Assembly (NCBI GenBank): GCA_013397795.1
Contig: VZTJ01001153.1
Location: forward strand, 284-64,283
Direction: 5' to 3'
Length of the DNA stretch: 64,000 bases
DNA from: Orthonyx spaldingii
Taxonomy: Eukaryota > Chordata > Aves > Passeriformes > Orthonychidae
Of the stretch, positions 23,808 to 35,464 are shown in pieces. The notes under the pieces are model-generated. The model searched no databases, was not told the DNA's origin, and was given only the letters and a program-made list of their open reading frames with translations. The translations under genes were made by a program, and so were the position numbers. Numbering within the stretch: position 1 is the stretch's first letter; each line of letters starts with the position of its first letter.

Positions 23808-24005
23808 AGAATCTTGGAATACCCTGTGTTGGAAGGGACCCACAAGGATCATCCATTGCTACTCCTGGCTCTGCTTAGGACAACCCCTGTGCATCTGAGA
23901 GCATTGTCCAAAGGAAATCTGGCAGGCCCCGTGCTGTCACCCCTTCCCTGGGGGTCAGCCCCTTCATGAGCTGCCTCAGAAGGACTGAACACCCTGCCTG
24001 CTCTT
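23808..24005 (-). mobile_element. CR1 LINE 3' fragment (antisense)
   Basis: It contains the antisense CR1 hallmark GTTGGAAGGGACCCACAAGG, then the GAGAGCATTGTCCAAA and CTTCCCTGGGGGTCAGCC elements. The element therefore lies on the minus strand with its 3' end at the left. Confidence 0.8.
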
Positions 24006-25662
24006 AGTCAGAGATCAACTCCAGGAGAGGGCAGACCTTTAAGTCATACCTGCCTCAAGCTTTGCCAGTTCAGGATTTAAACAGAAGACCCCACCCTACA
24101 AAGCTGGCAAACCTGCTACCTGCTGCATCAGTAAAGCTGGAGCCACACATGGAAATGAACTGTGCTCCATAGGCAGCTACACAGGACGGCTGGCAAAAGA
24201 GAACAGCAGGATGAGAGATCAGACCCCAGCATCTCTGAGGTTGCCAGTTCAGTGCCTGTGGAAGCAATTGGCACAGCAAGAGCTGTCCTGCAGAGCTCTG
24301 AGCAGCCACCAGCCAGCAGCACCCTCCTGTGACACATTCCTGCAGCTCCCAGGCAGCTGCTCCGCTTGAAAGCCAGCAGCTGCACTGGTCCCTGCAACAC
24401 ACATGGCATACACAGCCCTGGGCATTCCCAAATTCCCTGAAGGGGTACCCTCTCCACATTATGCGGCCCAGCCTCTGTCAGGTGCTCCACGCTTCTATCC
24501 TGAGTTTGTACAAACTGTAAGATTGTGCTCTGTTAGACTGCGCTTTGTGGCTCCTCAGTAGATCTAACACCTGAGAGAGAGGGAATGATCACTTCCAAGT
24601 GTTTTCCAAAGGCAACCTCTGATGCAGCACAGCATTAAATCCTTCAGACAAATTTCAGAACAACTGAGAAAAAGAAGGGAGCTGGACATATAACACGCCA
24701 CCATTGGCAAAAACCTCTTATTTCCAGCACCAAAGACGCAAAGCCCTTTCTGCCTTGTATTCAACTCTTTCTACTCACTAGTCGGGCAGGGAGATGGAGC
24801 TGCCTTGTGTCAGGCTACACTCGCAGCCCGTTGTTTCTTCAGCAGAACTTCAGATATCTAGACAAGAGGTGATCTGTGTAAGAGGCTCCTGTAGCTATCA
24901 GTGCTTTGGTTCCACTGCCTTTACTTTCACTGTTTCCTAGCTTATGGATCTGCTCCTGCTGGAGCTCTTTCTCCTGTTTTAGTCAATTCACAGACTGAGA
25001 TATTCAATGATGTGAGCGCATGGGCAGAAACAGATTTTGTACAAGGATTACTTATAATTTAGTCCAGGAAAGAACAGAGTGGTCTGGTTCAACTTCACAA
25101 GCTGGAAATACAGGGAGATCTGGAAAGAACAAACCGTAATTCTAAGCAAGGCTGATGGGATCTTTCTGCCCTCCCAATACAGAAGGCATGGATACAACAA
25201 GGAAGAACTCTTGGGGTACTAACAAATATAAAGCAAGTCCACAATCAATAAGTTTGCATATCTGACGTAGTTCTGTCCCCAAGAACTTGCACATTTGGTG
25301 TCCTGAACTTTATAAAACCCAGGGCTACAGGCGGGAGAACATCACACAAATACTATAAAGATTATGATAAGCAGCTATAAAGATTAGAGTAAGGAGATCC
25401 AAACCTGAGGCTTGGTCTCCGGTATGGCAAGTCCATTGGCAGGGAATGGGGAAGCTGCAAAGAACGTGTACTTTCAGCTGGGGAAGGAGAAAGGGTTGCC
25501 AGCACAGAGGCCTCACTGTTCCAGTGAGCAGCACCCACCCACAGGGACAGGTGGGGCTTTCCCACAGAGTGCGAGGACAGCAATTTACGCCGAATCCCTG
25601 GCGGTGTAATAGGGACAAGCACAAGGCCGCGAACAGTGACAGGACCCCGGCTGCGCAGCTGA

Positions 25663-25681
25663 GCATGCTGGGACATGGAGT
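25663..25681 (-). promoter_or_regulatory. ZNF143-type (SBS2) site, minus orientation
   Basis: The minus strand reads ACTCCATGTCCCAGCATGC, 16 of 19 matches to the ZNF143/THAP11 consensus ACTACAATTCCCAGCATGC. It lies about 160 bp upstream of the MMACHC start codon. Confidence 0.65.
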
Positions 25682-25721
25682 CCCCTCCGGGAGGGCCGGC
25701 ACAGAGGGGAGGGCGCCGCGC

Positions 25722-25740
25722 ACTACAACTCCCGGAGTGC
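25722..25740 (+). promoter_or_regulatory. ZNF143-type (SBS2) site, plus orientation
   Basis: ACTACAACTCCCGGAGTGC matches the ZNF143/THAP11/HCFC1 promoter motif, with an intact ACTACAA core and CCC block. It lies about 100 bp upstream of the MMACHC start codon inside the CpG island. In humans, defects in HCFC1, THAP11 and ZNF143 lower MMACHC expression (cblX and related disease), so this is a meaningful site. Confidence 0.75.
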
Positions 25741-25842
25741 TTTGCGCGCCGCGCCGTCTCCTAGGAGACGCGGGGAAGCGCGCCGGGGGTCCCGCCGGGC
25801 CGGAACTACCGCTCCCGTGGTTCCCCGCGCGGCGCCGCCGCC

Positions 25843-25914
25843 ATGGAGCGGCGCGTGGCGGAGCAGCTGCGCGGCGCGCTGAGCCCGCTCGGCCTCGAGC
25901 CGCACGCCTTCAAG
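25843..25914 (+). CDS. MMACHC: MMACHC exon 1
   Basis: Twenty-four codons from MERRVAEQL to HAFK, ending in phase 0 at AAG|GTAATG. The N-terminus is more GC-rich and less conserved than the rest, but aligns with the human first exon. Confidence 0.93.
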
Positions 25915-28900
25915 GTAATGGCGTCAGCGTGACGTCATCGGGGCGACGTCACTGCCCGCGGAGCTGCGGGAGCGCGGGGCGGGACCGGGGCTGCCCGGGG
26001 TCGGGGGGTGCCGGCGGTGCCGGCGGTACCGGGGGTCGGTGCCCCGCGGAGCTCGGGGCGCCCCCGGGGAGCCGCTGCGGTCGATGCGCAGCGCGGGGCC
26101 CGCCCGGGAGCGCGGGGCGAGGTGACCCCGGGGCGGCGGGAGCTCCTCCGGCCCTCGGTGCGGGCCCCTGGCCGGCGGGGTCGGGCGAGTTACTTAATGG
26201 CACATCTGGCCCGGCAGACGGCAGAGCCCTCTGGGCGAGCTTAAATTTTAATCTGAGTGTGGGAGCAGCTGAATGTGGAAGGGCTGACCACCTCCTCCGC
26301 TGCCAAATGGCCTCTGATCTCAGTCCTCACCCTGCCGCCTCTGCCCCTGTCCCCTGTTCGGCTGTAAACGCAGAGACTCCTTCCTTGCCCGCCCCGGGGC
26401 AATCTGCAATAAATCAATCTGCAATATCGAATACAAATCAATCTGCAATAAATCAGTCTGCAGTATCGAATACAAATCAATCTGCAGTAAGTGTGCCTTT
26501 CCCTTGAGTGTTGTATCTGTCACCTGAAATATTTTTATTTCCTGCTATGATCTTGTTTGCATAAAAAGTACAAGGCAATGAGGCAATGAGAGAAGTAGCG
26601 AGAGAAGTGCCTCCAGAATTTGGAAAATGTAATGCTGCTTGCCTAAAACACATCAGCAGAATTCGGGGCAGAACACAGATAAAAAGACTGTAGCTACCAG
26701 AGGGAAACCTCTTAGCCCTGTAGCTCTTTCCAGATTTCATTCTGACACAGCACTGACTGATGTGTGATGGGAAATCAGCAAACCCTTAGATTCACATCTT
26801 TCTAAATCCTTTAACATCTCAATTCAGCACCTTAAACAAGAGCCACAAAACTGATTAAACCCAGAGGTTCATATAAGAATGTAAACTTTATACTGAATCT
26901 ATAGTTTTTGTTCTGTGTTTACAGATGGGCAGTCTGGCTGCCACTGCCACCTGCAGAGTCTCTTTCAGAGTAATTTCACTGATTATTTAGAATAACCAAT
27001 ATGTTTCATTTTCAGACTCAATGTTACATTACTTGGGGTCTCCGTGAATGTTGGGCCTGGCCTTTGTGGCACCCTGGGAGAGCTGGAGTTGTCATAACCT
27101 ATGGAAAGATTGATGTTACTGTGCAGGGCATTAGGAGTGGGGTGCAGGAGTTTTTGACCACTTCCTCCTCCCACTTGGCAGTTGCAGGTCTGAGCCCTGT
27201 CCTCCTGCTGCCCTGGCTTGATCTCTCATTTCTGTGTTATAACATGGCCAGTCCTGTAATCAAATATCCAGATGTGGCTGTGTCATACCAGTCCATGTGC
27301 TACTGGTAACATTTTGGGGGGTTGTAGCACTGCAAGAGCTTCACATCCTTCATTCCACACAAGTGTTTCCTACAGAAGAAGTAAAACATGCAACTTGTCA
27401 CACAAAACAGAAGCACCAGTTTCTTTCTGGCCCAAGATAAGGAAAAAAAAACCTGTGAAAGCTTTATCTGAACTAAACCATCTGATTTGCATTGGCAAGA
27501 CTGATTGCTCATACTTCCCTCTAGGTTTGTGAGCAGAGCTGGATAAAGGGCAGACTGGAGCTGAGTGCTGTGTGTGATTCTTATCTCACAGCTTCCCCAA
27601 ACTGTGAATCCTGGTGTGCAAAACAACTTGGTTTGAAAGGAAGGCCCTGGGCAGGCTGCCCATCTGGGTTGCAAATGAAGGGGGTCACAGTTATTTCCAC
27701 TTTTTTACATTCCTGCATGCCCACTGGAGTGGTGTTGGTGTTCTAATGGAAATGTGTGTTTCTTTGCCAAGGTTGGGTGGTACAATGCTGTTCTCCAGCC
27801 AGCCTTCCACCTCCCGTACCCGGATGACACACTGGCCTTCGTGGTCCTCAGCACGCCTTCCATGTTTGACAAAGCCCTTAAGCCTTTTGTGAACAAAGAA
27901 CGATTAAAAATAATCAGGGATCCTGTGGATCAGTGTGTTTCCCATCATTTATCACGTGTGAAGGAGGTAAGAAGCTGAAATACCCATTCCATTTAGCGTT
28001 GTGGCACACAACCAAGTGGGCTGAGCAGCAGACAAAGCCCTGCAGGCTCCTGCCCTGCTCTTTGGGAGGGTGAAGCATTATTCATGAAGGTGGGAGCATC
28101 AGCAGGCTGTTGGCTGCTTTACTTGGATGTTCTGCCTCTGGATTACATCCTGCAGCTGTGAGGGAGCTCTGCAGGCCCAGGCTGAATGCCCATGGCCTCA
28201 AACCTGCTGACAGAATTCAGCAGCAGGATGTGGAACTCTGCAGGCTTCACAAAGGCCTGATTTGCTGCCATCCGGCAGTTCTGGAGTGGCAAAGCTTTTT
28301 CCATGAGCCTGGGCTGATGTTTTCAAACTTTCCCAGAAATTCCCTGACCAGAGGGTGGATGTCATGTTTGATTACGAGATGCTGCCAAGCCGAAAGCCCA
28401 AGTTCCTGGCACAGACAGCTGCCCACGTTGCTGGAGCTGCATATTACTACCAAAGGAAGGATGTGAAGCTTGATCCTTGGGGGAAAAAGGTGAGGCAAAA
28501 ACACAGTCTGGGAAGAACCACTGAACTGCAACAAGTGAATTGTACAACAATTGTTTGCTCACTAGTCACTAGTTCATCGTGCAGGAAATTACAAAGTCCA
28601 GAGCACATACACATCTGTAAAGTGTTTCAGGTGGGAACTGGAAGCTTCCAAGATTCTTCAAGGTGGTAGGGAGATGCACATGGAGAGAAATTCTTGATCT
28701 GTTAAACCTACTTAGAAGAATAAATAGCATTGTAAAGGAAAACCTGTTGCTTGGAGCATTACAAAATGTGGGGGAAAGTGTACTGTGGTTAATTTCTGTG
28801 TTAGATTTTCAGAAAGCAACCTCTCCCCACATTCCAGGGAGGTGTGTGTGGGCACAGGAAAATGGGAATGAAATGCAGTGCTTCAAGCCACAAGTTCAGG

Positions 28901-29343
28901 AAGGAGTTTTCCTTTCTGCCCTGTACAGCACTGCAGCAGAGGGCTGGGAGTGTGAGGAACATCTGATGCTTTGAACTCTAACCATTATTAGACAGAAAAT
29001 GAGGCAGCCTAGATTTTTTTTTCCCTTCCAGAAGATCTTCGGCGTGTGTATCCATCCCAAGTATGGCGGCTGGTTTGCTATCCGGGGTCTCCTCCTCTTC
29101 CCAGACATCCAGGTGCCGTTCCTGGAGCAGCCCGCCCCTGTTGACTGTGTGAGCACCGAGGAGAAAAGGATCGAGTTGCTGGAGCAGTTCAATTTCCACT
29201 GGCAGGATGGGCGCTACAGGGACATCATTGAAGTGAAGGAAAGGTACTCGGAGGAGCAAAAAGCCTATTTTGCCACTCCTCCGGCCGAGAGATTCCGGCT
29301 GCTGGGGCTCACACAGGAAGCCCAGAGAATCACATTTCACTGA
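25843..29343 (+). CDS. MMACHC: MMACHC, cobalamin trafficking and processing enzyme (cblC), complete
   Basis: The coding exons are 25843-25914, 27772-27966, 28337-28489 and 29032-29343: 732 nt, 243 residues. MMACHC is the cytosolic flavin- and glutathione-dependent protein that removes the upper ligand from incoming cobalamin (decyanation, dealkylation) and hands it to MMADHC for methylcobalamin and adenosylcobalamin synthesis. Conserved stretches seen: VGWYN, PAFHLP, TLAFVVLSTPSMFDKALKPF, DPVDQCV, LAQTAAHVAGAAYYYQR, GVCIHP and YGGWFAIRG. His119, Arg129, Gly144 and Arg158 correspond to human His122, Arg132, Gly147 and Arg161, positions hit in cblC disease. The start has a near-ideal Kozak context (GCCGCCATGG). 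The protein stops soon after YSEEQKAYFATPPAERF and lacks the Pro/Ser-rich tail of the 282-residue human protein, which is outside the catalytic core. Introns are 1857, 370 and 542 bp. Confidence 0.97.
26401..26487. repeat. 39-bp minisatellite, about 2.3 copies
   Basis: Units 26401-26439 and 26440-26478 are each 39 bases and differ at only two positions; a partial third unit follows. Each unit is itself built of AATCTGCAAT-like subrepeats. It sits in MMACHC intron 1. Confidence 0.92.
27772..27966 (+). CDS. MMACHC: MMACHC exon 2
   Basis: Acceptor TTTGCCAAG and donor GAG|GTAAGA bound 65 codons (VGWYN to SRVKE). They contain the PAFHLP, STPSMFDKALKPF and DPVDQCV blocks shared with the human protein. 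Confidence 0.97.
28337..28489 (+). CDS. MMACHC: MMACHC exon 3
   Basis: Acceptor CTTTCCCAG and donor AAG|GTGAGG bound 51 codons. The exon carries RKPKFLAQTAAHVAGAAYYY, the most conserved cobalamin-pocket region, including the residue equivalent to human His122. Confidence 0.97.
29032..29343 (+). CDS. MMACHC: MMACHC exon 4 with stop
   Basis: Acceptor TTCCCTTCCAG opens 103 codons and TGA at 29341-29343. It encodes GVCIHP, YGGWFAIRG, FNFHWQDGRYRD and YSEEQKAYFATPP. The human Pro-rich tail is absent. Confidence 0.97.
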   Translation, partial: KIFGVCIHPKYGGWFAIRGLLLFPDIQVPFLEQPAPVDCVSTEEKRIELLEQFNFHWQDGRYRDIIEVKERYSEEQKAYFATPPAERFRLLGLTQEAQRITFH

Positions 29344-32300
29344 GTAACCGGCTCCGTGGAGGGCAGAGGGCAGCAAAGGGTAACTCATCACACCGGCTTG
29401 TCCCGGTGCCCAGGAGGAGGAGGAGGATGGTGTGCTGACACAGAGATGGCAAATCCGAGCAGCCTCAATGCAAACAGCAGCTCCCCAGAGAGGGGGACAC
29501 TGCTCCGGGGTCTGGGGAAGGTGGGAGTGATCCATTCTGTGCTGTTGCTGATCTGGGGTGTTTTTGGGCAGCCTGGTAAGATGCCAATTAGCCTTTGGTT
29601 GGGAATAGTTCAGACACCCTGGCAACTTTAACCCTATGCTGCTCATTAGAGAAATCACTTTTGTTCTCAAGAATTTTCTTTCCACATGTTCTGTTTTTCT
29701 TCTTTGGAAGTGTGAAAAAGTTCAGTCATTGTACTCCTAAGTTTGGTTTTGTCTAAACTCAGAGCAGGTACTTTTTTAGGTGTATCCAGCATTTTATTAT
29801 CCTGATTCTCCCTAGGGAATAGATGTCCAGTCTTTTCAGTCTTGCCTAGGTCACATTTAAGCATTTATCCATTTATAGAACAGCTGATTGGAATATTTGG
29901 AAAGATGCTGAGCAATGTCAATATGAGTGGAGGTTTTACTCATGTTAGGATAAGTGACTGAAAAAGGCAATTCTCGTGGCCTTTTCTAAGGTAGCCCATG
30001 TTTGTGTTTAAAGTATTTTTCCATGCCAGCACACAGCACAACCCCACAGTTACTGCCACAGTTTGCTGGTGTGCTTTCTGTGTGGGGAGGATTGTAAACC
30101 TGCACACACGTGAAAGCCATGGCACAAAGCCTTGTCACATGCACAGGCAAAGAAGCAGAGAAGAAAGGAAATTATTAATGACATTCACGTTACTTATAAT
30201 GCTGGATAAAACATGTTCAGACAGAAACATCACATTTCTTACATGACTTTGTCCTGTTGTATTTGTTCAGAGGCTACAATGGCACTGGAAATCAGGCATT
30301 AATTAATCTTTGAGCAATTTGAGGCTCAGATCTCATTACTATTATACATTAAAATAATACTTTGTGGGAGTTGTTTTACTGGGCTGCAGTGCAATGCTGC
30401 AAATGGACAAGCACTTTTTTCCTTTTGATGGTAGCAACATGATGATGCAGAAGCACTCACTTTGCAGAACTGAGCCCTTTCTTTTTATGCTGGGATTCTT
30501 CAAACCCTTTGGAGACTGAAACAGGAAAGTTGCCCTCACATTAAGTCACTGCTTGATACAGTTTCTCATAGTCTATACACTAACTCACTGTAATCCAAAT
30601 TCAGGATAACAGGTTTGCTTCCCTGTAAACAGAGTACTGAGCATGTGATCACTGAGTTTGTTCACTGGATTTGCTGTTACAAAAAGTCTTTGTTGCTTTC
30701 CATGCTTTGTTCACCTCTGACTAAGGCAGACACCTGACTTAGTGTCTGATAGAGGTATTGTGATTTTTAATTTAAGTAAAAGAATGAAATTTGTTTAAAT
30801 TCTCTTCTTTTGTTCCAGAATTACTTCTGGTCGAAATTTGTTTGATGTTTCAGAACTTTCCAACTGAACTGTAATTTAGCAGGGGCTTGAGCTAATGGCT
30901 CATATTAGTAACAAAACACTGATTCTCTTAAAAGGATAAATATAGATTGGAATCAGATCTATCTTTTTACATTACAATTTAAAGTAAAATATATTGATTT
31001 TTTGGCATTGATTTCTTACAAATATTTAATATTTTGTCTTAACTTATTAAACAGATTACCATAGCCATTGCATTTCGATTTCTGTAATTTATTTCTCTTC
31101 AAATGGTATTTTGGTTAATAAAATATACAAAGTTGTAAGTAAACCTCAGTACTGAGTATTTTTATTTAAACAAAACAGTTCTTAACTTGTGGAGAACTCA
31201 AGATGTTCAGGCGAGAATCAATCATGGTGTTTTAATATCCTGAAAAGAGTGAGCTACCTAAGACACACATAGTCCAGTATCTGAAAACTAAGGAAAAAAT
31301 TGCTTATCTTATCTTAGAAGTTGGTAAACTATTATCATAGGCCCACCTGGGATATGAAAAATAAAACACACAGCACATTATGAGTAACTCCAATAAAGGT
31401 TTATCTTTCCTGGGTCGTTTCAGCAAGAGCATTTAACACCAAGCACATGACAGTGCACTTTTCATTTCTTCCTCTGTTCTTACAGTAACAAAAGTTCCAG
31501 ATTGTCCAGTGAGACATAATTGAGGGACTTTCCCTCAGTAGCATTACAGTAATACCTGGAAGTACTGGAATTCTTACTGGTTAAAACCTATTAGTGAACA
31601 GTGAACCTATTACTGAGTCAGATCTGTGTTCCTTGTGCTGCTGGGAATACAGCAGTGTCAGGCAGGACAGAGTACAAATATTTAGCAATATCCATTCCTA
31701 CTGCAGTGGTTTGGATTGGGCATTAGTTTCTTTCTCTTAGCCACAGCTGCAGTGAATAGTTTTCTCCCCTTGCTGGTTGCAGTATAATGGCCTTTGTCTT
31801 ATAAAATTGAAGTTTGAGAACCTGTTTGACTTATCTCATGTCTTGGGACAAGACCAGACATGGTGAGGAATGGATCATCCCTGGATCCTGAGGCATTGTG
31901 AAGGCATTCTTAGTTTCAGCACTTGAAAATGTCAAACAAGGCAAATATTTGGATAGATTTACTAGTTCAAGTATCGCATTTTACATTTGTAGGCAAGTTT
32001 TTCTCTAAATCCTAATTTTTAAACATTTATTAAAGACTCTTCTCCTCAGTATAACCAGTAGGGTGAGTATTCAAGAGTTGAACAGGAAAAATAAAATACA
32101 TTAAAAGCTACTTGAATTTAAATTCAGTTTTAGCAACAAGATATTCAGTATATTTCAAGCTAATAAAATAGTTTATGAATAATTAACATATTTGTAATAT
32201 TTTCATGCATTTACCATTCTTACTCTCCTTCGGTTACATTTTCCCTTTTTTTACTTCATTAACCTTAAAATAACTGAGATTTTTATAACAATTAAAGATT

Positions 32301-35300
32301 TGACGGACAATACCAATTAAATACAAAGCACGTTCTAACCTGGTGACCAGCAGCCATCAGGGTTGTTGCTCAGAAAGAGAAAACCACCTGAGAAAAGACT
32401 GTTGGGGGGTTTTGGTATCAGTTAAATCAGTTGCATCTCAGTGGTGCAAGAATAAGCACTGAAGTTTCTTTGTGGTATGAAGAAGAGTGTGGCAAACTTA
32501 ATTCCTGATACTGACTTATTTCCTTCTCCCATAAAAAGAGTGGCTTGTAACAATCCTGTCTCCCTCTAAACTGTGGAAAACTAAAGATGATTTGTTGTAT
32601 AAATCAGTGCTGGTGTGTCAGACAAAATTAGGCAACCTTAGGAGAGCAGTGAACTCTCCTGGTTTGTTGTTTTGATGGGGGTTTTAAAGTCTGGTTTGAG
32701 TTGGGGTTTTTGCTGGTTTTGTTTTGGGGTTTTTTTAGGACTACATTGCCCTCCTCTGGATCAGAAGCATAATTTTACTCATTCAGTATAATATTCATTG
32801 TCTTTTATTCATTTGTGACCGAAATTATTGTTGGTGTAGCTACTATTTGCCGTGGGTTATATTTTGAAAGTGACCACTGACTTGAATTGAAATTGAATAA
32901 AAAAACCTCTGAGTTAAGACTCATGTATTCATAAAAACAAGAGAGTGGCAGCTCCTGATCAGTGCCAGTGTGGCTAACTCTTTGTTAACCAAAAAGTGTA
33001 TTTAATAAATTAGCTTTGAATACCGACTTAAGCAGCAGCAGCACAAAATGCTTCCTCTGAGGGAAGTGGTTTTGCTGTTCACTGCAGCAGAGAAACAGCT
33101 GCACCTCTGCAACCTGAACTTTCACATATCCATCCACCAAAATAGACAAATGTATTCATGAGAGGTTTTTTGCTGTTAAGTTGGCTTCCTGTGCTATCAT
33201 ATATCCTGTGACAGATCATCCATCACACTTCCTTCAGAAAACAGAACAGAGCACTTCCCTTCTAGGTTTTCAAGGAGGAAACAGAGAGCACCAAGGAACA
33301 CAAATGTGCTTTTCTTTTCCCTCTGTGACTGAAAAAACCCAGATAGATGTTCACATTCCTTAGGAAATACGGTGGGAAACTTGAAAGAATTAAATATTTT
33401 GTCATAAAATGAGCTATAAGATACTTTAGTAGAATGTTTAAAATCTCTCCAGTAATATGCCAAAGTCTGCAAAATGTCATTATATATGCATACAAATATT
33501 TAAAATGGCTACTATGATTCATTAATACTGCATCTATAATATAATTCTCATGTTATCTTTGTTGATGTTTGTACATAACTCAGTGAGAAAACAATTTTAG
33601 TTTTAATAACTGCATATGGTTTTTTTCCCCAAAACACTTTGAAAAGTTTCTGAAAATCAAATACCTTTACACTAAGTTACTTGGGGTTTTCTTCCTCATG
33701 TGAAAAAACCTCAGAGAGGAAAATTTCTTTAAGGGGATTACAGAAGGGGTGGAGGGATTTTTCTGTTTCTTAAATTTATGCAGAATCATTGCTTTTTCTG
33801 TGAATGTATAAACCCTCTCATTCCTTTTACAGGAATTAGTCTTAGGTTTTAATTTCATGTCGTAACCTTTTTTCCAATATTGCTCAGACTAGTCTTCCTG
33901 AATCATTCACTGTTGCTTCAGTCTTCCAAAATGTAAAAAACTGCCTTATTTTTGTGAAAAGTGAATTTGATGAAATACATTAATTTTAGATTACGGTGTT
34001 TTATTAAGTGTAGATTAAAGATTTTTTTCCTTTCTAGACAAAGGATATTGGTTTCATTTGTCAGTGGAGATACTTCAAAAAGCTGTTACTGTGGAATATG
34101 GAATACAACCTACTGGGCTCCATTTCAGAGGACAGTGCAGCCTTAATGACTTCACATATATTTAGTCACCTATCTGTGCTCAAACGGTTTCTTGCACAGA
34201 AACATTCTAAATTCAGACACGTGTGCCCATGATATGTACAGTGATTTAAGTTTCAGGTGAAAGAGCCAAATTTCACATTGAAGTCCAAACCTTTCATCAC
34301 TAGGTGTGGTGAGAATTGCTTCCCACAGGCTCAGCTCTTGTTCAGGAACGCTGCGAACAGCTCAGAGCCTGTTCTCCTGCAGCCACCCAGGGGTGTGCAG
34401 CTCACAGCCCTCGGTAAAGCAGAGTTGATTGACTGCACATTAGAGGGCAAACTCCTGGTTTTGCTTTTCCAGTGTTAAAAATAGAGGCTAATATATTCAT
34501 AGGCAAAAATACCTGCTGTTTCTTTGATTTTCTAGTTCAGTGTTCTTTTTGTGTGTACCATTAAATTGTATTTTAAAAAAAGGAGGCAGTAACAACTGTA
34601 ACGCTTTCTGAGTTAATTGTCCAAGCGTGCTGCATTCCACTGCTCTGCACTTACCTCATTTCACCTTTTGCAAATTAGAACCAAGACATTTCTGGTTGAA
34701 GTCCTCTGTCTGTCTAGCAGTATACATCAGAAGATACATTTGCAGACTGTCATGCAATACTGAACACCAGCCCCACTGAAAATTTCAGAGGATATATATA
34801 TTTTCAGACTATTAATACAATAAACCCGATTATTTTAACATAATCTTTACATAACTGTTATTTTTATCTATAACATTACTAAAAGCTGCTTTCATGGGGC
34901 TTTTGCAAACATGCTTTCCTAACCAAAGGGCATTATTTTGCAATACCTGTGAGATATAAAATACTTGCTTTTGTTCTTTGAACTGTATTGATTTGTTGGA
35001 CAATCCAATAACATATTCAACAAAGGCCTAATAAAAAGTCTGGAATACTTGTTAAGAAAATAGTACTTTTAAACATTAGTAACTTTTTATATTGTTTTTC
35101 GAAACTACTGGGAAGCTGACTTTGTAACAAAGTGATAATTCTTTAAACATTAATAGGCAATTTTTTTTCTTCTATGCATATAAATATAAATATGCAGTTG
35201 TTAATTTTGAAATAACAAACTCATAGAAGTTGTACAAAATCTAGTGAGGGTTAGGTTCTGTATGTTGAATATTGAACATCACATTCTATGTATTCCATGA

Positions 35301-35460
35301 TGAACACATTATATATAGAATTTATGTCTGATGGACACCTTTGTATTATACATACAAAAATATCCTGTTGCTCTTACACAAATACCATGATACGAAAACT
35401 TAAAAATATTTGTCATAAACATGAGGGAATAAATTTTCTTAATTTTAGATAATCTGGGAG
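29344..35460. other. MMACHC 3' UTR and gene-free AT-rich DNA
   Basis: The first part must be the MMACHC 3' UTR. A candidate signal is AATAAA at about 31115-31120; others lie near 31363 and 31391, and I cannot tell which is used. Beyond this the DNA is AT-rich with only short chance frames. No RNA gene or clear repeat was recognised. Confidence 0.55.
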
Positions 35461-35464
35461 AATA

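Larger units (their letters stand above)
17733..25681 (-). other. possible minus-strand gene divergent from MMACHC (candidate exons only)
   Basis: In human the gene divergent from MMACHC is CCDC163. Here the minus strand carries several exon-like pieces: 24779 to about 24845 (donor TA|GTGAGT); 24050-24095 (acceptor TTTGTAG, donor CAG|GTATGA; open, containing NPELAKLEA); 23099-23188 (acceptor CTCCCCCCAACAG, donor CCCAG|GTATGA; 30 codons, open in two frames); 21257 to 21309 or 21322 (donor GAAG|GTAAGTG); and a terminal piece at 17738-17923 whose stop overlaps AATAAA. I could not chain them into one proven frame and do not remember CCDC163 well enough to match it. This is a hypothesis of location, not an identified gene. 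Confidence 0.3.
25620..26250. promoter_or_regulatory. CpG island and promoter of MMACHC
   Basis: A sharply GC- and CpG-rich block covers the first exon and the start of intron 1. No TATA box is seen. Two ZNF143-type sites lie just upstream of the ATG, and a bidirectional promoter is plausible. Confidence 0.75.

Noticed and set aside
25446..26507. A 353-codon plus-strand open frame across the MMACHC promoter
   Set aside because: It spans promoter, MMACHC exon 1 in another frame, and the minisatellite. Its composition is that of GC-rich DNA read at random, and MMACHC exon 1 in the correct frame explains the region.
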